From the NCBI GenBank assembly GCA_041402125.1, contig JAWKSY010000006.1, forward strand, positions 248,001-312,000: a stretch of DNA of 64,000 nt, in the 5' to 3' direction. This stretch comes from JAWKSY01 sp041402125 (GTDB lineage: Bacteria > Planctomycetota > GCA-002687715 > DRQF01). The notes under the pieces were generated by a model that saw nothing but the letters and a program-made list of their open reading frames with translations, made no database searches and was not told the DNA's origin. Both the position numbers and the translations under genes were made by a program. Shown in pieces: positions 1 to 8,368 of this stretch. The first letter of the stretch is position 1, and every line of letters starts with the position of its first letter.

Positions 1-1
1 G

Positions 2-802
2 ATCAGCTTCGCCGCCGCGGACATCAGGAACTCGATCGTCCGCGGCAACGGCCCCGCTCCGCTCTACGTCACCCCGACCGGCCTCGGCGGCCTCACGATC
101 AGGAACTCCAACGTCGAGTTCGGCGCTTCGGGTCCCGGCAATGTCGACGTCGACCCGAGGTTCGTTGATGTCGGAAGCCACGACTATCGGCTCGCCCACG
201 ACTCGCCGATGATCGACGCCGGCGACGACTCCCTCGCGTCGACGGGCGGGCTGGATCGAGGCGGGCTCCCCCGCATCCTGAACGGCACCGTCGACATCGG
301 CGCCCACGAGTCGAACGACATCGCCAACCACGCCGCCGCGGCGGGCACCGTCTCCGACCCGTCGAGCGGCGCTCCCTTCCGGACGCTCCGCGTGAACGGC
401 GACGACGGCGGTGACGACTACCGCGTGGAGGTTCCGGCCTTCGCGCCCTGGTCGCTGAGCTTCACCTCGCCGCCCTGGCTCACTCCGCACCCCGACTTCG
501 CCCTCTTCGGGGCCGTCGCGGAGGCGACGATCCAGACCGTCGTCAACGTGCCGCTCGGCATCGGCGAGATGGCGTTCCTGCCCTGCCCTCTCGCGCCGCA
601 GTTCGAGGGCCCGATCTTCACCCTCGCGAGCACCGTGCCCTTGCCCTGCAGCGTGGTCCTGCCCGCGGCGCCCGCCGCGACGTGGAGCACGCCCGCGATC
701 GTCGGGCTGCCGGCGCCGCTCGACCTCTCCTTCCAGGGCGTGATCCTCGACGCGACGGGGCAGCTCGACGTGACGAACCTCGTGATCGTCAGGATCCGCT
801 GA
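2..802 (+). CDS. Parallel beta-helix secreted protein, C-terminal part (5' truncated by window edge)
   Basis: The reading frame is open from base 2 and ends in TGA at 802, so the N-terminus lies outside the window. The first about 75 residues look like the last rungs of a right-handed parallel beta-helix (short stretches such as IRNSIVRGNG), followed by the usual 'DPRFVD...DYRLAHDSPMIDAG' closing segment. Residues from about 120 to the end form a globular domain (motifs PLGIGEMAFLPCPLAPQFEG and a terminal TNLVIVRIR) that is clearly paralogous to the ends of the proteins at 58278-60122, 53601-55403 and 56019-57815. Such proteins are normally exported and surface or polysaccharide associated. 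The exact role is unknown. Confidence is high that it is coding and moderate for the fold. Confidence 0.85.
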   Translation: MSFAAADIRNSIVRGNGPAPLYVTPTGLGGLTIRNSNVEFGASGPGNVDVDPRFVDVGSHDYRLAHDSPMIDAGDDSLASTGGLDRGGLPRILNGTVDIGAHESNDIANHAAAAGTVSDPSSGAPFRTLRVNGDDGGDDYRVEVPAFAPWSLSFTSPPWLTPHPDFALFGAVAEATIQTVVNVPLGIGEMAFLPCPLAPQFEGPIFTLASTVPLPCSVVLPAAPAATWSTPAIVGLPAPLDLSFQGVILDATGQLDVTNLVIVRIR

Positions 803-820
803 CCGACGTCGAGAGGCTTC

Positions 821-2262
821 TCAGGGAAGGAACTCGACCGCCACGGGATCCGAGAAGAACTCCCAGGGATGGTCGAGCACGAAGGCGAAGTGGGCCGTCG
901 TCACCGTCGCGGCGACGGTCGGCGGAACGGCGATGGACGCCGTTCCCGAGCCCGAGGCGTCCAGGTTCCCCGCGATACCGCTGAAGTATCCCGCCGTCCC
1001 GGCCTGGAAGGGCCAGAGCGACGCGGCATCGAGATTGATCGGGAAGATGCGGTTGCCCGAGAGCCAGGTCCCCGGCGAGGTCCCGCTCAGGGTCGGAACG
1101 AGAAAGTATCCGCGCCCCGCGTGCGGCAGGCCGGCGCGGAGCGTGAAGCCGATGGCGCCCCCGGCGGCGCTCGAGATCTGCGGCACGTCGACCGCCAGGT
1201 TGACCTCGTCGAGGTACTTCCGGTGCGCGGCGGAGAAAGCCAGGCTCGAATCGACGTCCCAGTTGATCGACCAGGTCATCACGCCGCGGAGGCGGGGAAA
1301 GCCATCGGGGTCCCCGAGGAGGTACCCCGTCGTGGGGAGCCCGAGGTAGAGCTGATCCAGCGCGTCGTGGACGAGCGGAGCCGTCGTGAAGCCCGACCCC
1401 GCGGCGCCGGGACTCGCGGGGAGTCCGATCACGACCTGTTCCGGCGCGAGGGGTGGGAAGTTGCTTCCCGCGGCGGGCACGTAGAACCCGCTCGTCAGCA
1501 TGTCCGCCATCGCCACGTGGAAGGCGGCCGTCCCGGGCGAGTAGATCTGCCCGTCCCGTCCGAACATGCTCCCCGTGTTGTAGTGCTGGACCTGCACCCA
1601 GTCGAGGTCGTTGCGAAGCGCGTGGATCACGGCGAGATAGGCGCCCCAGACGCCGCCGTAGGCGGAGTAGGCGCCCTGCAGGGTCGCGGTCTCGGGCGCG
1701 GCGGTGAGCAGGAAGTCCGCCGGCAGCATCGCCACGAGCTGCGTGACGGCCGCGATGAAGTTGACGATCCGAGGACTGGTCGGATTCGCGAAGTCCGTAT
1801 CGCCCGCGACGACGCTCAGCGAGCTCCCCTCGAGATCGATGTCGAGGCCGTCGAATCCCCAGGTCGTGATGATTCCGTGCATCGAGGCGACGAAGGCCGC
1901 GACGTCGGCGCTCGAGTCGAGATGGACCGGCCCGGTCGCCCCGCCGATCGAGATCAGGACCTTCTTGCCCTGGGCCTGGAGAGCCTGCACATCGAGTCGA
2001 AGTCGCTCGGATTCGGGTAGAGACCGGCATCGGGCGCGAGGACCATCGTCGATCCGAAGGTCGTGGACGGCACGGCGAACGACACGTTCACGACGTCGTA
2101 GGCTTCGGGCACCGCCGCGAGCGGGATCGCGTTCGGAAAGGCCCAGTTGTGCCAGTATCCGACGAGGATCCGATCGGGAACCGTCTGCCCCGACGTCGAC
2201 CCCGACGCGAGAAACAAGGCGAGAGTCACGAGGAACGCGCCGACCCGGAAACCGTCACTCAC
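821..2262 (-). pseudogene. GH18 chitinase-like secreted glycosidase, interrupted by a one-base frameshift
   Basis: The GTG start at 2262 has a GGGAGGG ribosome site and opens with a signal peptide (hydrophobic LVTLALFLAS, then SGQ). It continues into the GH18 first strand (ILVGYWHNW) and the segment YPNPSDFDS. There the frame breaks near 1988: the next residues of the family, DVQALQAQGKKVLISIGG, are encoded in another frame that runs to the stop at 821. The total length is one base short of a multiple of three, consistent with a single-base deletion. The catalytic GH18 motif DGLDIDLE is intact, with the acid glutamate codon around 1831. GH18 enzymes hydrolyse chitin or related beta-1,4-GlcNAc polymers outside the cell. 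The gene may be truly broken or the base may be missing from the assembly. It sits tail to tail with the beta-helix gene ending at 802. Confidence 0.8.
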
Positions 2263-2323
2263 CCCTCGCCCTCCCGCTCATCCCCCGCGGATCCCTTCTC
2301 ACGCTTCGCCATCGACGCGTGGA

Positions 2324-3481
2324 TCAAAGGAAGCGCAGCTCCTCGCCGTTCGAGACGCCGATGTTCACCGGGTTGAAGCCCGGCGCGAACGCGAACATCT
2401 GCACCATGGCGGAGATCCCCGTCAGTCCGGCCGGCACGTTGAAGGGTCCGAAGGTGTAGCCCCCCGGAACGAGCTGCGGCACGAGGATGCTCGTCGGCGG
2501 CCCGAGCGTGTCGATCACGACGACGGCATTCATGGGATCGATCCACACGTCGGCGGGATTGCCCGCGCCGAGCAGCGGGATCGGCGCGGGGAGACTTCCC
2601 GTGGGCGCCGGCGTGTAGATCAGCGCGAAGCCCGCATTGTCGAGGGCGCCGCCCGGCGAGGAGAGGCGGAAGGCGAAGGAGTCGCCGAAGTTCAGGTCGT
2701 GCTGACCCTGGGCGGCGAGGCCCGTCGGCGGCACGCCGTTGATCGAGACCTCGACGTCGCAATCCGCGCCGTTGCCGGGAAAGAGCGGGGGCGTCGCCGA
2801 GAAGCGCAGGGCATCGACGTTCAGGAAGGAGATCGGCGGGATGAAGATCGTCCCGTTCTCCCCCGCCACGCAGACGACGCGCACCGACTGCCCGATGAAG
2901 GCCGCGGGAACGGTGGCGGTCGCGGTCTGGATCCCGGTCGCGTTCGGGGGCGGACTGCCGAAGGTCGCGCCGCAACCCGGCTGCGTGAGGGGCGTCGTCA
3001 TCGCGTCGCCCTGGGCGAACACCGCGAGAACGGCGTTGTTCGCGGGGTTCACGAGCAGGATCTCGAACCAGCTCGGCGCGCCGGGCGGCGCCGACCAGTT
3101 GTAGTCGATCTCGAGCATCGAGTTCGTCGCCACGAAGGTCCGCGTCATCTGGGAGACGCCGGCGGCGTAGGGATAGGCCGAGGGGTTACCGACGCCCGCG
3201 AAAGCCGGCGACGACGGCCCGCCCGGCGCGGGGAGCTGGCAGAACCTCGTTCCTTCCGTCGGAAGTCCGGCGCAGGTGATCATCGCCGCGGTGACGACGC
3301 TGGGCACGCCGCTCGTCACCACCCAGCCGTCGCAGCTCGGACTCCCGCCGACGCTCGGACACTCGAATCCCGAGATCGTCTGGCCGGACGCGAAGACGCT
3401 GGAGCCGGCCCAGAGAACGGCGACGGCGAGAGTCAGGGCGACCGGTCGGAGGCGACGGGCATGAGAGAGCGGCGGATGCAT
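2324..3481 (-). CDS. Secreted protein with a planctomycete-type C-terminal domain, function unknown
   Basis: A 385-residue protein. The ATG at 3481 is preferred over an upstream GTG at 3565 because a signal peptide follows directly (LTLAVAVLWAGSSVFASGQ). The N-terminal half contains paired cysteines (FECPSVGGSPSCDGW) and a beta-sandwich-like segment with the phrase FIPPISFLNVDALRF, which resembles jelly-roll carbohydrate-binding-like modules. The last about 130 residues end in GLTGISAMVQMFAFAPGF...NGEELRFL. This is similar to the C-terminal ends of the two FG-GAP proteins at 48646-50427 and 50505-52226, so it is probably a shared export, anchoring or assembly domain. The gene lies on the same strand as the chitinase-like gene and 62 bases upstream of it. 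No enzyme motif was recognised. Confidence 0.7.
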   Translation of the reverse strand: MHPPLSHARRLRPVALTLAVAVLWAGSSVFASGQTISGFECPSVGGSPSCDGWVVTSGVPSVVTAAMITCAGLPTEGTRFCQLPAPGGPSSPAFAGVGNPSAYPYAAGVSQMTRTFVATNSMLEIDYNWSAPPGAPSWFEILLVNPANNAVLAVFAQGDAMTTPLTQPGCGATFGSPPPNATGIQTATATVPAAFIGQSVRVVCVAGENGTIFIPPISFLNVDALRFSATPPLFPGNGADCDVEVSINGVPPTGLAAQGQHDLNFGDSFAFRLSSPGGALDNAGFALIYTPAPTGSLPAPIPLLGAGNPADVWIDPMNAVVVIDTLGPPTSILVPQLVPGGYTFGPFNVPAGLTGISAMVQMFAFAPGFNPVNIGVSNGEELRFL

Positions 3482-3677
3482 CGGGGGAGTCTCCGGGGTT
3501 CGAGCGGGTGGGAGACGGAGATCATACCTGATCGACCGCCGGGTTCGCGGAAGGGTCGCGATCACCTTCTCTCCGGGCGATGAGCTCTCAGGGTCCGGGG
3601 ACGTCGGGCGAGGAGACTGGAGGAAGCCCGGCGCCGTTGCCGCCGGTCGAAGCCGGCGGGGAGATCCTCTCCGACTC

Positions 3678-3983
3678 TCAGATGAGGTCGAGCAGGGCGG
3701 AGACCGGCTGATGGCGTTCGATCGGGTGCCTCATCGGAAGATCACGACGCAACTCGTAGCGATTGCGTCGACCCTCCCGGATCCGCGTGAGATAGCCGGC
3801 CTCCTCGAGGTCCGCGATGATGCGCTGCACCGCGCGCTCGGTGATGCCCACCGTCGCCGCCACGTCGCGCATGCGCCGCTCGGGCTCCTGAGCCAGACAG
3901 AGGAGGACGTGCGCGTGATTGGTCAGGAAGGTCCAGGCGCTCGCGCCCGGGATCTCCGCTCTCGACCCGCTCGACTCCGCCAC
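3678..3983 (-). CDS. Winged-helix DNA-binding regulator (MarR/ArsR-like fold)
   Basis: A 101-residue protein with a GTG start at 3983 chosen for its GGGGGGAGGGG ribosome site seven bases upstream; the longer frame above it has no protein-like composition. Residues 12-75 form a winged helix-turn-helix: TFLTNHAHVLLCLAQ (helix 1), RMRDVAATVGITERAVQRII (helices 2-3, recognition helix) and YLTRIREGRRNRYEL (wing). The pattern is that of the short single-domain regulators common in actinobacteria and planctomycetes. It has no obvious ligand domain. It is transcribed divergently from the DabB-DabA fusion gene across a 262-base gap, so it is a reasonable candidate regulator of that transporter, but this is inferred from position only. 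Confidence 0.75.
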   Translation of the reverse strand: MAESSGSRAEIPGASAWTFLTNHAHVLLCLAQEPERRMRDVAATVGITERAVQRIIADLEEAGYLTRIREGRRNRYELRRDLPMRHPIERHQPVSALLDLI

Positions 3984-4120
3984 CTCGACCCCTCCCCCCT
4001 TCGTGGGACGATCCCCGGACCGACGATCCGGCGGGGCGCCCTTGCCCCCCGCCGCGACACGGGCTAAACAATACGCGAAATCCTCGTCGCACGATAGAGC
4101 CGTCCACGAAAGGGCCGCCC

Positions 4121-4249
4121 ATGGCCGCACTCCCGCCACCCCCCGGACCGGAGAGACGGTCGCGCCGCCCCGGCGGCGGGAGCGGGACGTCGCTCGCGGA
4201 CGGAACCGCGGCGGGCCCGTGTCCGGCCCGGCAGGGCCGCGGCGCATGA
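4121..4249 (+). CDS. Possible 42-residue leader ORF overlapping the dabBA start
   Basis: The ATG at 4121 opens a 42-codon frame rich in Pro, Arg and Gly. Its TGA stop (4247-4249) overlaps the ATG of the DabB-DabA gene as ATGA. An AAAGGG sits upstream as a weak ribosome site. The downstream gene has only a poor ribosome site of its own, so translational coupling through this overlap is conceivable. The peptide has no recognised domain and its composition is like non-coding GC-rich DNA, so it may be chance. Confidence 0.2.
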   Translation: MAALPPPPGPERRSRRPGGGSGTSLADGTAAGPCPARQGRGA

Positions 4250-7200
4250 GGTCCCTCGACCTCCCGAAGCACCCCGAGGCTTCGATCGGACGCGAGAGCG
4301 ACCGCGGACGCTGGTACGGGCCCGCCACGGCGGGAGCGGTCCTCGTCGTCGCGGCGCTGGCGGCCCTCCTCGGGGCGGGACTGCGTCTCGACTCCGGGAC
4401 GCCGGGCATCCTGGCCCTCTCGCCCTGGATCCGACTCGACGCCCTGAGCCTCCCCGTCGTCGGGATGATGCTCCTGATCGGCACGACGATCTTCCTCTAC
4501 GCCTCGAACTACCTCGCGGGGAATCCCGGACGGTCGCGCTTCCGGTTCTGGTTCCTCTGCGCCCTCGCGAGCGTCTCGCTCCTCGTCGTGTCGAATCACC
4601 TGCTGGTGCTCATCGCGGCGCGTTTCGCGAGCAGCCAGTGCCTGTACCGCCTGCTGCTCTTCTATCCCGAACGCCCGCGCGCGCGGATGTCCGCCCACAA
4701 GCAGTTCCTCGTGAGCGGCATCGCCGATCTCTGCCTGCTCGGAGCGGCCGCGCTGCTCTGGTCGCGCTACGGAACGCTCCACCTCGACGGACTCTTCGCG
4801 GCCCGCCTCGCGGAGGGCGCCGCGTCCGCGCCCGCCCTCGAGATCGCGACGGTGCTGCTGGCCACCGCGTCGATCCTCCAGTGCGCGCAGCTCCCGGTGC
4901 ACGGCTGGCTCCTGCAGGTGATGGAGGCGCCGACCCCGGTCTCCGCCCTCCTCCATGCCGGCATCGTCAACGTCGGCGGCTTCCTCCTCATCCGCTGCGC
5001 GCCCCTCTTCGCGGACGCCGCCCTCGCTCAGGGGCTGCTCGTCACGATCGGCGGCATCACCGCCGCCGTCGCGGGCCTCGTCATGCTGACGCGCATCAGC
5101 ATCAAGGTGATGCTGGCGTGGTCGACCTGCGCCCAGATGGGTTTCATGCTCGTCGAGTGCGGCCTCGGGCTGTGGTCGCTCGCGCTCCTTCACCTCATGG
5201 CCCACTCCTTCTACAAGGCCCACGCCTTCCTGAGCTCGGGACAGGCCGTGGAGCACTGCGTCGCGCGACGGATGGCCCCCGCCGACGCGGCGCCGCGCAA
5301 GCGGACCTGGGGACTCGCGGTCCTCATCGTGCTCCTCGGGCTCGCCGCCGCGGCGGCGGCCCTCGGCGTCTCGCATCTCCGCCACCCCGAAGAGGCAGCG
5401 CTCCTCGCCATCCTCTCCTGCACGCTCGTGATCCTGATCGCGGAAGCCCTGACCGGCATCTCGCGACGGGTCGCCCTGGCGCTCCTGGTGATCGCGGCGA
5501 GCCTCGTCGGGCTCCACCTCGGCCTGCACCGGGCCTTCACCGAGCTGCTCCGCCCGCTCCTGCCGGAGAGCGCCACGTCCTGGTCGGCCGCGGGCTTCGT
5601 CATCGCCCTGTTCGCCGCCCTCACCGCGCTTCACGCCACGATCCGCAGCGCGCCGGGCGGAGTCGTGGCGCGTCGCCTCTTCCCGCTCTTCTACGGCGGC
5701 CTCTTCCTCGACGAGCTCTCCACGCGCATCACGCTTCGCGTGTGGCCGACGCGATTCACGCAGCATCCCTCGCACGCGATCCACACCACGAACGCCGCGG
5801 CGTCCGGGTCCGTGCCGATCCAGGACGTCTCGGCGATGAGCGCCCCGGACGAGCCGCCGTCCGTCGACTTCGATCGCTTCGAGGCCGCCGTCCGCGCGGT
5901 CTGTGCGCTCCAGACCCCCATCTGGCCGCTGGACCGCGCCATCGCCGTCAACCCGTTCTGGGAGCAGCGCGGCGAGCGATTCGAGGACGTCGCGGGACGC
6001 CTCGCCGATCGCTCCGGCGCCCATCTCCTGCCTCGGGCCGATCACCTCCGTCCGCTCGTCGAGCGATCGATCCTCGAGCAGTCGCACCTCGACCGCGCCG
6101 CGGCGGAGCTCGACCTTCCCGCTCCGACGCTGAACGAGCTGAACGCACTCGACGAGCCTCTCCCGTCCCCGCTCGCCCTCTGGACCCACTGGCTCGACGC
6201 GCAGCGGGATCTCGATCACGAGATGTCGTGGGAGGAGGAGGTGACCCACCAGATCAGCCAGTTCTGCGCCGCCTGGTTCGACCGCGGCCAGTCGCGATGG
6301 TCACCCGCGACCGAGCCCTCGCTCTACTCGGCCTGGCACACCGCCGCCACCGGGGATCACGGCCTCTCCCTGCTCATGGGAACCGCCGCGGCCACGACCG
6401 CGCTGGCTCGCCTGCCGCGGACGGCCGACGAGCTCTTCCGTGAGGCCGCGAGGGTGCTCGCGCTTCCCGAGGACGAGCTCGTCCGCTACCTCCACGCCGT
6501 GATGACGAGCATCAACGGCTGGGCCTCGATCTGCGCGCTGATCCGGTGGGAGCGGCAGCGACCGGGCAAGGACGACGAGCGCCTGCGGGACGTCCTGGCG
6601 ATCCGCCTCGGCTGGGAGCTCACCCTGATGCAGGGCGTGGCCGCGCCCGCCGCGGCGGCGGCCTGGCGCGAGGCGCTCGGCCGGGGCGCGCGGCGGGAGG
6701 AGCGCTTCCGGCGGGCCCTGAGCGCGGCGCGGGTCTGGCAGCGAGCGGCCGAGCTCGCCTACCAGGAGCCGCTCGCCCGCGCGCTCGGTCGACGCGCCGG
6801 CGGAGACGATTCGCGCCGGCGCGCCGAGGTCCAGGCCGCGTTCTGCATCGACGTCCGCTCCGAGGTCTACCGGCGCGCTCTCGAGACCGAAAACGAGGGC
6901 ATCTCGACCCTCGGCTTCGCGGGCTTCTTTGGCCTTCCCATCGCGGTGCAGGAGCTCGGTTCGGAGGTCGTTCGTCCGCAGCTCCCCGGCCTCCTGGCGC
7001 CGAGTCTCCTCGTGCGGGAGCACCCGACGGGCGACGAGTCCGAGGAAGTCGCGGTGGCTCGGGTCCGCGAACGGGGCAGCCGGAGCGAGCGCTGGCACAT
7101 GGGCAGCGCCGCCGCCCCGGCCGGATTCAGCGTCGTCGAGTGCTTCGGTCTCGCCTACGCGGGGAAACTCCTCGGCGCGAGCATCCTCGGCATGACCCCG

Positions 7201-8325
7201 AGATCCGCCGAGTCACCCGGCACGCGACCCCATCTCGCGGCCGAGATCGGCGGCCGCGAGGGCGTCTCGCTCGAGCGCCGCATCGAGCTCGCCGCGGGGA
7301 TCCTCCGCGGCCTCTTCCAGGGTGACGCGGCGGCCCCGCTCGTACTCCTCGTCGGCCACGGGAGCTCGAACGTCAACAACCCCGGCGCGGCGGCGCTCGA
7401 CTGCGGCGCCTGCTGCGGGCGTCCGGGTCTCATCAACGCACGGGTCGCCGCCACCCTGCTCAACGATCCCGACGTGCGCCTCGGACTCGCCGAGCGCGGT
7501 CGCCCTCTCCCCTCGGACACCCGCTTCGTCGCCGGACTGCACGACACGACGACCGACGCGGTGACGCTCCACGATCTCGACCTCCTGCCGGACTCCCACC
7601 GGCCGCTCGTCGACCGTCTGCGCGGAAAGCTCGAGGCCGCGAGCGCTCGGGCGCGGGCCGAACGCGCCCGCTCCCTCGGCCTCCGGATCGAGGATCCCTC
7701 CGCGCTCGAGCGAGCCCTGCGGAAACGCGCGCGCGACTGGTCCGAGGTCCGACCCGAGTGGGGCCTCGTCAACAACGCCGCCCTCGTCATCGGCCCGCGC
7801 GAGCGGACCCGGGGCCTCGACCTCGAGGGCCGCGTCTTCCTGCACGAGTACCGGTGGCGCGAGGACGAGAACTTCTCGGTCCTCGAGGGCCTGATGACGG
7901 CGCCCATGCTCGTCGCGCACTGGATCAACCTGCAGTACTACGCCTCGACGGTGGACCCCGTCCGCTACGGCAGCGGCCACAAGGTGATCCACAACGTCGT
8001 CGGCGGCAGCCTCGGCGTCTTCGCCGGCAACGGCGGCGACCTTCGGATCGGACTCGCCCGCGAATCACTGCACGACGGCGAGCGCTGGCGTCACGCCCCC
8101 CTCCGACTCTCCGTCTTCATCGCGGCGCCGCGCGCCGCCATCGAGGCGGTCGTCGCCCGACACGCCACCGTCCGCGACCTCGTCGACAACGAGTGGCTGC
8201 ACCTCTTCCATCTCGATGACGAGAGCCCGACCGTCGCCCGTCTCCGTCACGGGGCCTGGACGGACTTCGGAACGGACGCTCCGGACCCGGGCGACGACTC
8301 GCCGCCCGGGCCCGGCGACGTCTGA
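4246..8325 (+). CDS. DabB-DabA fusion: inorganic-carbon (bicarbonate/CO2) uptake complex in one polypeptide
   Basis: A 1359-residue protein. Residues 1-530 are a proton-antiporter membrane domain of the NuoL/NdhF type, as in DabB: many transmembrane helices, with family segments such as LPVHGWLLQVMEAPTPVSA and AHSFYKAHAFLSSGQ. From about residue 531 (internal ATG at 5836) it continues without a stop into a DUF2309/DabA domain of about 830 residues. DabA is a beta-carbonic-anhydrase-like zinc protein, and all four expected zinc ligands are visible: C867 and D869 in FCIDVRSE, H1038 in GHGSS, and C1053 in DCGACCG, with the C-x-D and H-x14-C spacings of characterised DabA. In known systems DabB conducts cations and DabA is a cytoplasmic enzyme-like subunit. 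Together they drive CO2 hydration and accumulate bicarbonate. Here both are one chain, so stoichiometry is fixed at 1:1. No carboxysome or Rubisco gene is nearby. Confidence 0.92.
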   Translation: MRSLDLPKHPEASIGRESDRGRWYGPATAGAVLVVAALAALLGAGLRLDSGTPGILALSPWIRLDALSLPVVGMMLLIGTTIFLYASNYLAGNPGRSRFRFWFLCALASVSLLVVSNHLLVLIAARFASSQCLYRLLLFYPERPRARMSAHKQFLVSGIADLCLLGAAALLWSRYGTLHLDGLFAARLAEGAASAPALEIATVLLATASILQCAQLPVHGWLLQVMEAPTPVSALLHAGIVNVGGFLLIRCAPLFADAALAQGLLVTIGGITAAVAGLVMLTRISIKVMLAWSTCAQMGFMLVECGLGLWSLALLHLMAHSFYKAHAFLSSGQAVEHCVARRMAPADAAPRKRTWGLAVLIVLLGLAAAAAALGVSHLRHPEEAALLAILSCTLVILIAEALTGISRRVALALLVIAASLVGLHLGLHRAFTELLRPLLPESATSWSAAGFVIALFAALTALHATIRSAPGGVVARRLFPLFYGGLFLDELSTRITLRVWPTRFTQHPSHAIHTTNAAASGSVPIQDVSAMSAPDEPPSVDFDRFEAAVRAVCALQTPIWPLDRAIAVNPFWEQRGERFEDVAGRLADRSGAHLLPRADHLRPLVERSILEQSHLDRAAAELDLPAPTLNELNALDEPLPSPLALWTHWLDAQRDLDHEMSWEEEVTHQISQFCAAWFDRGQSRWSPATEPSLYSAWHTAATGDHGLSLLMGTAAATTALARLPRTADELFREAARVLALPEDELVRYLHAVMTSINGWASICALIRWERQRPGKDDERLRDVLAIRLGWELTLMQGVAAPAAAAAWREALGRGARREERFRRALSAARVWQRAAELAYQEPLARALGRRAGGDDSRRRAEVQAAFCIDVRSEVYRRALETENEGISTLGFAGFFGLPIAVQELGSEVVRPQLPGLLAPSLLVREHPTGDESEEVAVARVRERGSRSERWHMGSAAAPAGFSVVECFGLAYAGKLLGASILGMTPRSAESPGTRPHLAAEIGGREGVSLERRIELAAGILRGLFQGDAAAPLVLLVGHGSSNVNNPGAAALDCGACCGRPGLINARVAATLLNDPDVRLGLAERGRPLPSDTRFVAGLHDTTTDAVTLHDLDLLPDSHRPLVDRLRGKLEAASARARAERARSLGLRIEDPSALERALRKRARDWSEVRPEWGLVNNAALVIGPRERTRGLDLEGRVFLHEYRWREDENFSVLEGLMTAPMLVAHWINLQYYASTVDPVRYGSGHKVIHNVVGGSLGVFAGNGGDLRIGLARESLHDGERWRHAPLRLSVFIAAPRAAIEAVVARHATVRDLVDNEWLHLFHLDDESPTVARLRHGAWTDFGTDAPDPGDDSPPGPGDV

Positions 8326-8368
8326 ATCCGTACGGTTCCGCCGCCGCTCGAACTCGTTCCGCCGTCGA

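Noticed and set aside
3742..6249. Leftward 835-codon open frame antisense to dabBA
   Set aside because: Overlaps a strongly conserved gene; glutamate/arginine/glycine-rich shadow without motifs.
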